25,807 nucleotides of DNA, taken from NCBI GenBank assembly GCA_018818145.1, contig JAHIST010000064.1, positions 1-25,807 on the forward strand. The letters run 5' to 3'. Positions 21,089 through 25,807 of the stretch are shown here, piece after piece. The DNA comes from Patescibacteria group bacterium. Lineage in GTDB: Bacteria > Patescibacteriota > Minisyncoccia > Portnoybacterales > GWB1-42-6. The notes under the pieces were generated by a model. That model saw only the letters and a list, made by a program, of their open reading frames with translations. It did not search any database and was not told the DNA's origin. The position numbers and the translations under genes are program-made. Every line of letters begins with the position of its first letter. Position 1 is the first letter of the stretch.

Positions 21089-21160
21089 AGAACAAAATAA
21101 GCCGGTTTACTGCAGAAAACCGAAGAAGCACCAACACGCTTGGCCGTCTTCGGTTTTTTT
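21089..21160 (+). ncRNA. Candidate ~72-nt small RNA or attenuated leader
   Basis: The unit runs from the predicted start to a terminator with arms AAAACCGAAGA (21116-21126) and TCTTCGGTTTT (21147-21157) plus T-run to 21160. A nested CCAA/TTGG stem lies in the loop. CGGTTT at 21103-21108 can also pair with AAACCG (21117-21122), which would break the terminator stem, as in attenuation. There is no reading frame of note. It may act alone or control the DUF1566 gene starting at 21211. Confidence 0.5.
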
Positions 21161-21210
21161 GTTTGGAAAAAAGGTCGGATAACTAAAATTAAAAAATTAA
21201 AAAAAATAAT

Positions 21211-21924
21211 ATGTCAAAAAAAATACTTGTATGTTTAGCGGGTTCGATTCTTCTGGTCAGCGGCATAGCCAGCTGGGTCTTTAAGCCAAACTGGGCCGAG
21301 GCCGGGAAGGTGGTTTTTAAGCGCAATGTGGTTATAAGGGCGTTTTACGCTCTGACGCAAAACGGCTCGGCCGGTTCTTTGGTGGCGGACTACCTTTCTT
21401 ACACCAAGGACAAGGGCGGAGTGGACGATTACAATAACGGGGGAACCATGCCGGCGGACAGCTATCGCGCCAGCTGGATAACCTGCGGCGCGGGCAATAA
21501 CTGGTGCAACACCGGCGACGCGACTTACGCCGAGAAAAAAGATAACAGCACCGGCCTGGTCTGGTCAATCTGGCTGGAAAGCGGCACGGCTAAAACCTGG
21601 TTTTGGGCCAATAATTGTTATTACTCCGGGGTTTCAACGAGTTGCGACGCTAATGACGAGGACGGCTGTATCTGTACAAAACTAACCAGTTCTAAAACCG
21701 GCTGCGAGGCCTTGGGAGGCGGCTGGCGCCTGCCGCACCAGAAAGAACTGATGCAGGTTTATATTGACGGCTCCTGGGGCAACTTATCTTCAGCCGGCAA
21801 CTATTGCTGGTCGGCTACCACGAGGTCCGGCACCACGCAGAACGCTTGGAATACGAGCCTATACGATGGCTACACCTACTTCTACGGTAAGACCGGTACC
21901 GTACGAGTGCGCTGCGTTCGTTAG
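21211..21924 (+). CDS. DUF1566 lectin-like secreted protein with DGR-like variable C-terminus
   Basis: The protein has 237 residues and a hydrophobic signal anchor at 4-23. The KRNVVIRAFYALTQNG linker matches the NRNVVFRA motif of the FISUMP protein at 13549. The DUF1566 (C-type-lectin-like) body shows DKGGVDDYNNGG, CGAGNNWC, DNSTGLVW, GGGWRLPHQKELMQVYIDG, CWSATT and the end VRVRCVR. Six or more cysteines suggest disulfides outside the cell. The terminal ~40 residues look like a DGR variable region. The ATG at 21211 has no Shine-Dalgarno. A promoter, hairpin and terminator-like leader precede it. An Avd-like remnant lies 540 bp downstream. It probably binds a ligand at the cell surface. Confidence 0.85.
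   Translation: MSKKILVCLAGSILLVSGIASWVFKPNWAEAGKVVFKRNVVIRAFYALTQNGSAGSLVADYLSYTKDKGGVDDYNNGGTMPADSYRASWITCGAGNNWCNTGDATYAEKKDNSTGLVWSIWLESGTAKTWFWANNCYYSGVSTSCDANDEDGCICTKLTSSKTGCEALGGGWRLPHQKELMQVYIDGSWGNLSSAGNYCWSATTRSGTTQNAWNTSLYDGYTYFYGKTGTVRVRCVR
21799..21924 (+). other. Candidate DGR variable region (VR) of the DUF1566 protein
   Basis: After NYCWSATT the codons AAT, AGC, TAC, GAT, TAC, ACC, TAC, TTC, TAC, GGT, ACC can all come from AAC/AAT by adenine changes, between fixed scaffold residues (AW, L, G, T, KT, VRCVR). The end GTGCGCTGCGTTCGT would be the GC-rich initiation region. No template repeat is visible nearby. Confidence 0.5.
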
Positions 21925-22008
21925 TCTTGGTAATAAATTTTATGATTTGGGGATTTAATAATTAGTAACGCGAATTTCGCAAATTAATACAAATTACGCT
22001 AAAATAAT

Positions 22009-22043
22009 CTGCGGAATTAGTTTAAATCAGCGTAATTAGTGTT
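22009..22043 (+). repeat. Leader repeat, copy 1 (before GxxExxY gene)
   Basis: GCGGAATTAGTTTAAATCAG followed by CGTAATTAGTGTT precedes the ATG at 22050. It matches 22431-22465 with a few substitutions. Together the pair bracket the GxxExxY gene as direct repeats. Confidence 0.75.
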
Positions 22044-22049
22044 ATTGTT

Positions 22050-22442
22050 ATGGCCGAAGAATTATTACACAAAGAACTTTCTTATAAATTGATAGGCATT
22101 GCAATAGAAATTCACAAGATTTTAGGACCGGGATTTCTTGAAGGAACTTATCAGAGAGCTTACGAATCAGAGCTGAAAATTCAGAAAATTCCCTTTGTTG
22201 CCCAAAAGAAAATTAAAATCTTTTATAAACGCATCGATTTAGGTTTTCAGGTTTTGGATTTAGTTATTGACGATAAAATTATTGTTGAAATCAAAGCTGT
22301 CTCAGAAATTATTCCTATTCATCAAGCGCAGCTAATATCTTATCTGAAAGCCACAGAATACGAACTAGGAATTCTTATAAATTTTGGAGCGAAAAGCCTG
22401 CAATACAAGAGATTAATTGTATCTAAAAATCCGCGAAATTAG
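22050..22442 (+). CDS. GxxExxY family protein (PD-(D/E)XK nuclease-like)
   Basis: This 130-residue protein matches the family TIGR04256/PDDEXK_3. The name motif is G28-x2-E31-x2-Y34 in GPGFLEGTYQRAYESEL. The nuclease-like core follows: D70 and D74 (VLDLVIDD), E80-x-K82 (IIVEIKAV) and a helix QAQLISYLKAT, ending in LINFGAKSLQYKRLIV. The family is scattered, often in many copies, and its role is not established. The gene is bracketed by two copies of a ~35-bp repeat. The first abuts its ATG and the second overlaps its last codons and leads into another gene's ATG, so this may be a cassette inserted as a unit. Confidence 0.93.
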   Translation: MAEELLHKELSYKLIGIAIEIHKILGPGFLEGTYQRAYESELKIQKIPFVAQKKIKIFYKRIDLGFQVLDLVIDDKIIVEIKAVSEIIPIHQAQLISYLKATEYELGILINFGAKSLQYKRLIVSKNPRN

Positions 22443-22465
22443 TTTAAATCAGTATAATTAGCGTT
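22431..22465 (+). repeat. Leader repeat, copy 2 (before the Avd-like remnant)
   Basis: CCGCGAAATTAGTTTAAATC followed by AGTATAATTAGCGTT overlaps the end of the GxxExxY gene and ends 2 nt before the ATG at 22468. Confidence 0.75.
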
Positions 22466-22467
22466 TT

Positions 22468-22536
22468 ATGAGTCGCTATCTGCATTTGCCAATTTTCCAA
22501 AAAGCGTATGATTTTGAGGATGGCCGCTCCTTATAA
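22468..22536 (+). pseudogene. 5' remnant of an Avd-like four-helix-bundle gene
   Basis: The ATG at 22468 opens MSRYLHLPIFQKAYDF, then six unrelated codons and a stop. The (R)YLHLPIFQKAYDF opening is that of bAvd-type/four-helix-bundle proteins (DGR accessory variability determinant and relatives), which normally run ~110-120 residues. Everything after residue 16 (22515) is missing, so the gene was cut by a deletion. The match covers only ~14 residues and is from memory, but lies right where an avd would sit behind a DGR target gene. Confidence 0.55.
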
Positions 22537-22603
22537 TTGACATATTTTGAGGATTTGAGGGATTTTTTAATAAGTTAAAAGTTAAAGTTTAAAAACAAGA
22601 AAA

Positions 22604-22831
22604 ATGAAAAAAGAAAGCAAAACAAATAAAATAGCGATTTTTAAAGGCAAGAAGATCCGCCGTTATTGGGACGAAAAACACGAAAAATGGCATTTTTCGG
22701 TGGTTGATGTTGTCGCGGCCTTAACAAATCAGTTCGAACATAAAAAAGCACAAAGTTACTGGACTACATTAAAAAATCGTTTAAAAGAAGAAGGAAGTGA
22801 GGTCGTCACAAAATGTGACCAACTGAATTAA
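22604..22831 (+). pseudogene. Truncated BRO-N gene, 75 codons
   Basis: The 75 residues are nearly identical to residues 1-75 of the intact copy at 24244 (MKKE(S/N)KTNKIAIFKGKKIRR, DEKHEKWHFSVVDVV, VTKC(D/H)QL). At the codons for QLN the sequence jumps to the 9 nt in front of the next gene (taatttatg), which also precede the second PsbP-like gene. The 3' two-thirds was therefore removed by a deletion ending just before the neighbour's start. The remaining fragment could still be translated. Confidence 0.85.
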
Positions 22832-22834
22832 TTT

Positions 22835-23431
22835 ATGTCTAAAAACACAAAATTAATTATAATAATTTCACTGACGGCCGTAGTTTTGATTGGCGGCGCG
22901 GTTTTCGGCGCGGTGAAATTTAAAAATTCGGCCGAGCGCAATTCGTCCCAAGCCAATGCCTTTGATGATATATTGGCGAATATGGCGGCGGACGATGCCT
23001 TGAAGTTGGACTTCAAAGTTTTCCCGAAGTCCGACTTCAAGAATTACATCCATGCCGGCTACGGGTTCAGTTTTGATTATCCGGCGGACTGGAGCGTTGA
23101 TATATTTAAGGACGATGTCGGCGATGTGGCGGTAATCCAAAATGCGGAAACGGGAATTCTGATTTATGTTTATCCCTTTGACGAGCCGGGTCCGATTACC
23201 AAAGAGCGCATTTTGCGGGACGTTCCGGATATGACGATAGAGAATGGCCGGCAGATTAAAATCGGCGAAGCGGGCGTGATTGACGTTTTGATTTTTGACA
23301 GCGATGAACGGGAAATGGGCCCGAGCAAAGAGATGTGGTTTGTTCACGGCGGATTTTTATACCAGATTTCGGCGGCCGAGGGCAGCGGGGAGGCGTTAAA
23401 TAAGATAATAGAGAGCTGGAAATTCAACTGA
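22835..23431 (+). CDS. Membrane-anchored PsbP-like domain protein (copy 1)
   Basis: This 198-residue protein has an N-terminal membrane anchor at ~7-28 (LIIIISLTAVVLIGGAVFGAV) and an extracellular domain of ~150 residues beginning YIHAGYGFSFDYPADWSVD. The YGFSFxYPxDW opening and the final WKFN are typical of PsbP/MOG1-like stress or surface domains that are common in CPR. Middle segments IYVYPFDEPGPITKERILRD and DEREMGPSKEMWFVHGG match the paralogue at 25147. Start 22835 follows the truncated BRO-N stop by 3 nt. No Shine-Dalgarno is seen. The function is not known. Confidence 0.85.
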   Translation: MSKNTKLIIIISLTAVVLIGGAVFGAVKFKNSAERNSSQANAFDDILANMAADDALKLDFKVFPKSDFKNYIHAGYGFSFDYPADWSVDIFKDDVGDVAVIQNAETGILIYVYPFDEPGPITKERILRDVPDMTIENGRQIKIGEAGVIDVLIFDSDEREMGPSKEMWFVHGGFLYQISAAEGSGEALNKIIESWKFN

Positions 23432-23540
23432 TTTTAATTTTCAATTTCAAATTTTGAATAAAAATTAAAATTTCTATCTCAAATGTCAAACCTCAAAACT
23501 CAAAACCACAGATTAAAATGTAAAATTAAAAAATCAATAT

Positions 23541-24062
23541 ATGATCAAAAAATATATTCAAGGCAGGGTCAGTATTTTTATAGATGCTTCTAATATTTAT
23601 CATTCGCAAAAAAGGCTAAAGTGGCAGATAGATTTTAGAAAATTTTTGGGTTATTTAAAGAAAGAAGTTAATCTGCAAGAAATTTATTATTATACCGCCC
23701 GTGATTTGAGCTTTGCCAAGCAAACAAAATTCCTTAATTTTTTAGAGATGATCGGTTATAAAGTAAGAAGTAAAAAAGTTAAATTTATTAAAGATAAAAA
23801 TAAAGAAAAGGAAAAAGAAGGTTTTCATAAAGGCAATTTAGATGTTGAGCTGACGATGGATGTTTTGGAAACAAAGGAAAAATACGACACTTTAATATTA
23901 TTGAGCGGCGACAGCGATTTTGAACCCTTATTGCAGTTAATGAAGATGAAATATCGCAAGCGGTGTCTGGTTATGGCGACAAAACACAGTATTTCTATTG
24001 AACTGATAAAATGTGCCAAATATATTGACTTGAAGAAACTAAAATTTCAAATTCAGAAATAA
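23541..24062 (+). CDS. NYN/LabA-like (PIN-fold) RNase domain protein
   Basis: This 173-residue protein is a single NYN domain, a PIN-like metal-dependent ribonuclease fold. The acidic pocket residues are visible: D15 and N18 in FIDASNIYHS, D101 in KGNLDVELTMDVL, and D124/D126 in LLSGDSDFEPLL. A highly basic insert (~78-98, KKVKFIKDKNKEKEKEG) could bind RNA. No membrane segment is present, so it is cytoplasmic. It lies between the two copies of the duplicated BRO/PsbP-like pair. The spacer before it (23432-23540) is AT-rich repeat text. It ends head-on against a candidate small RNA, overlapping its T-run by 2 nt. Confidence 0.92.
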   Translation: MIKKYIQGRVSIFIDASNIYHSQKRLKWQIDFRKFLGYLKKEVNLQEIYYYTARDLSFAKQTKFLNFLEMIGYKVRSKKVKFIKDKNKEKEKEGFHKGNLDVELTMDVLETKEKYDTLILLSGDSDFEPLLQLMKMKYRKRCLVMATKHSISIELIKCAKYIDLKKLKFQIQK

Positions 24063-24126
24063 AAAAGTCCCGCATTCCGCCGAAGCGGAACCGAGACGTT
24101 TGGTGCATTAGATCCGGAGACCTAAC
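24061..24126 (-). ncRNA. Candidate ~66-nt small RNA with own promoter and terminator
   Basis: On the minus strand the promoter at 24133-24160 predicts a start near 24126. The RNA ends in an intrinsic terminator: GTCTCG (24092-24097) pairs with CGGGAC (24067-24072), enclosing TTCCGC TTCG GCGGAA, a stable UUCG-type tetraloop hairpin, then six Ts (24061-24066). The unpaired 5' part contains GGTCTCCGGATC and GCACCAAA. No open reading frame fits. It reads towards the 3' end of the NYN gene. Confidence 0.6.
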
Positions 24127-24132
24127 AATTAA

Positions 24133-24160
24133 AGTATAGCAAGTCTTAAATTCTTGTCAA
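24133..24160 (-). promoter_or_regulatory. Near-consensus promoter of the candidate small RNA
   Basis: On the minus strand a perfect TTGACA (24155-24160) and TATACT (24133-24138) are 16 nt apart. No gene start follows within range; a terminator follows about 35-65 nt later. Confidence 0.75.
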
Positions 24161-24243
24161 GCCCTCTCTCTGAAATTTGAAGCTGTCTGGCGCATAACTT
24201 TAATTATAACTTGAAACTTATTAACAATAAATTAAAATCCAAG

Positions 24244-25101
24244 ATGAAAAAAGAAAACAAAACAAATAAAATAGCGATTTTTAAAGGCAAGAAAATCCGT
24301 CGTTTTTGGGACGAAAAACACGAAAAATGGCATTTTTCAGTGGTTGATGTGGTGCGTGCCTTAATTCAGCAGGTCGATTATCAAACCGCCAGAAAATACT
24401 GGAACAAGCTCAAAGAAAGACTTAAAAAAGAAGGAAGCGAGTCGGTGACAAAATGTCACCAACTGAAAATGCAAGCTGCAGACGGCAAGTTTTATCTGAC
24501 CGACGCGGCAGACACGGAAGTTATGCTTCGCCTTATTCAATCTATACCGTCGCCAAACGCCGAGCCATTTAAGCTCTGGCTGGCAAGGGTGGGATATGAG
24601 CGAATAGAGGAGACGCATGATCCGGAAATGGCCATCAACCGCGCCCTGAATACGTATCGCAAAAAGGGCTACAGCGATGACTGGATAAATCAGCGCTTAA
24701 AAAGCATTGAAATCAGAAAAGCGCTAACTGATGAATGGGAAAAACGAGGCGTAAAGCAGGGCGATGAGTTTGCTATTTTAACCGACGATATTACTTTGGC
24801 TTGGGCAGGCATGAGCACGCGCGAATATAAAAATTACAAAGGATTAAAAAAAGATAGTCTGCGCGACAATATGACGAATTTGGAATTAGTTTTGAATATG
24901 CTGGCCGAAACCGCGACAACAGAAATTTCAGAGAAGCGCGAACCGGAGGGTTTTAACGAGAACCGCCGGGTCGCCAAAGAAGGCGGAAGCATCGCCGGCA
25001 GCGCGCGCAAGCGGATAGAAGCTAAAACAGGCAGGCCGGTGATTGCGGGCCAAAATTTTCAAATAATGAAAAATAAGAAGACGGGGCAAGGGAAGAACTA
25101 A
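24244..25101 (+). CDS. BRO family N-terminal domain protein (full length)
   Basis: This protein of 285 residues from the ATG at 24244 carries a BRO-N domain (PF02498) at ~8-110: KIAIFKGKKIRR, WHFSVVDVVRAL, ARKYWNKLKERL and GKFYLTDAADTEVMLRLIQS. A conserved second half follows (LWLARVGYERIEE, KGYSDDWINQRLKSIEIRKALTDEW) and a basic Gly/Lys-rich tail. BRO-N proteins bind DNA and act as phage antirepressors. This longer bacterial form is frequent in CPR, often called a DNA-damage-inducible or phage antirepressor protein; its role is unproven. An in-frame ATG at 24211 exists, but the two other copies begin at the position of 24244. It is followed by the second PsbP-like gene, as in the truncated first pair. 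Confidence 0.9.
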   Translation: MKKENKTNKIAIFKGKKIRRFWDEKHEKWHFSVVDVVRALIQQVDYQTARKYWNKLKERLKKEGSESVTKCHQLKMQAADGKFYLTDAADTEVMLRLIQSIPSPNAEPFKLWLARVGYERIEETHDPEMAINRALNTYRKKGYSDDWINQRLKSIEIRKALTDEWEKRGVKQGDEFAILTDDITLAWAGMSTREYKNYKGLKKDSLRDNMTNLELVLNMLAETATTEISEKREPEGFNENRRVAKEGGSIAGSARKRIEAKTGRPVIAGQNFQIMKNKKTGQGKN

Positions 25102-25146
25102 AAACTAATAGTTTCATTTTGCGTTTGAGTCAACCCCAAATAATTT

Positions 25147-25716
25147 ATGCATAGAAAATCAAAGATCATATTAATGGCAGTTTTCGCCGCGGTTTTAATC
25201 TCCGGAGTAGTTTTGGGCGCGGTGAAATTTAAAAAATTTGTAAGGCCGAATTCGTCCGAAGCCAATCCCTTTGATAATATATTGGCGAACATGTCGGCGG
25301 ACGAAATCTTGAAGCCGGACTTTGACAAATTAGACATCAATAACGCCGGCGCTGATGAGCAGGCGTATAAAACCTGCAGCCACGCGGGCTACGGGTTTTC
25401 GTTTGAGTGTCCGGCGGACTGGAGCACGGATTTGTTTAAGGACGAGGGCGGGGAAGTGGCGGTGGTGCAGAATTCGGAAACGGCCATCCTGATTTATATT
25501 TATCCGTTTGACGAGCCGGGGCCGATTACCAAAGAGCGTATTTTGCGGGACGTGCCGGATATGAAGATGGCGAACGGCCGGCAAATTAAAATCGCCGGCG
25601 CGATTGACGGCTTGAGTTTTGACAGCGGCGAGCGGGAAATGGGCCCGACGAAAGAAATTTGGTTTGTTTATAATAAAAGTAATTTCCCCGCGCCTCCGCG
25701 CGCGGGGTCATTCTGA
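25147..25716 (+). CDS. Membrane-anchored PsbP-like protein (copy 2), 3' end replaced by repeat
   Basis: This is a paralogue of the protein at 22835, with an anchor at ~6-27 and the same domain: HAGYGFSFECPADWSTD, the DEPGPITKERILRDVPDM stretch and EREMGPTKEIWFVY. After WFVYNK the homology ends. The last ~14 codons (SNFPAPPRAGSF) come from a palindromic repeat starting at about 25687, which supplies the stop codon. About 30 residues, including the final strand and WKFN-type end, are lost. The product may still fold poorly or be inactive. The taatttatg in front of its ATG is shared with copy 1. Confidence 0.75.
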   Translation: MHRKSKIILMAVFAAVLISGVVLGAVKFKKFVRPNSSEANPFDNILANMSADEILKPDFDKLDINNAGADEQAYKTCSHAGYGFSFECPADWSTDLFKDEGGEVAVVQNSETAILIYIYPFDEPGPITKERILRDVPDMKMANGRQIKIAGAIDGLSFDSGEREMGPTKEIWFVYNKSNFPAPPRAGSF

Positions 25717-25797
25717 GGCGAGCGTAGCGAGCCGAAGAATCTAAATGATTAGATTCTTCGCTACGGTTAGCTTCGCTAACCCCCGTTCAGAATGACA
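25687..25797. repeat. GTCATTCTGAG palindromic repeat truncating the PsbP-like gene
   Basis: CCCCGCGCCTCCGCGCGCGGGG is followed by GTCATTCTGAGGCGAGCG, GAAGAATCTAA, TTAGATTCTTC and CAGAATGAC (25786-25796). Outer ends and middle are inverted. It is the same family as the element inside tsaD at 4545-4655. Confidence 0.85.
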
Positions 25798-25807
25798 ATC
25801 GAAGGAG

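Noticed and set aside
24211..24243. Earlier ATG for the full-length BRO-N gene
   Set aside because: The paralogous copy at 22604 starts at the position equivalent to 24244 and the upstream codons are not shared.
1..25807. DGR reverse transcriptase or template repeat
   Set aside because: No frame shows reverse-transcriptase motifs and no adenine-rich near-copy of either variable region was found, so a complete DGR is not claimed for this window.

Overview
This 25.8 kb window looks like a chromosomal segment of a Patescibacteria/CPR bacterium (Parcubacteria-like). That is inferred from gene families and style: small compact genes, several near-leaderless promoters, a VanW/PG-binding-4 surface protein, DUF1566/FISUMP surface proteins, and dense families of short palindromic repeats. 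UGA acts as a normal stop, so the code is the standard bacterial one. No phylogenetic marker was searched.

Layout. 1-5000: minus-strand housekeeping and envelope genes (VanW-domain protein, Hsp20, PrsW-like protease, TsaD). 4890-7116: a divergent promoter region with a hairpin-rich leader, a small protein with the residue pattern of an M14/AstE-like metallohydrolase, and an unrecognised 396-aa protein. 7277-9450: tRNA-Glu, a C39-like peptidase overlapping a membrane GT2 glycosyltransferase, and a bidirectional terminator. 9461-13491: a DksA/TraR zinc-finger protein, RecG, and a complete IS4/IS5-type insertion sequence that lies 10 bp before the recG start and has destroyed a small gene. 13549-17514: a FISUMP surface protein with a C-terminus resembling a diversity-generating-retroelement (DGR) variable region, an AAA/DUF4143 ATPase and a truncated BRO-N gene. 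17600-21160: tRNA-Arg(GCG), a PH-like membrane protein, tRNA-Ser(TGA), tRNA-Ser(GCT) and comF, embedded in dispersed repeats. 21055-25807: a fast-evolving accessory region with a second DUF1566 variable-type protein, a GxxExxY protein, a 5' remnant of an Avd-like four-helix-bundle gene, a duplicated [BRO-N + membrane-anchored PsbP-like] pair, an NYN RNase and two candidate small-RNA units.

Two themes stand out. First, palindromic or low-complexity repeats sit in frame inside conserved genes: tsaD carries several, recG three, and recG and the FISUMP gene carry the same element read in the same frame, resembling Rickettsia palindromic elements. Second, two DGR-target-like lectin proteins plus an Avd-like remnant suggest a present or decayed DGR whose reverse transcriptase and template repeat lie outside the window. 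Well-formed promoter/terminator pairs also outline two short transcripts that encode no protein.
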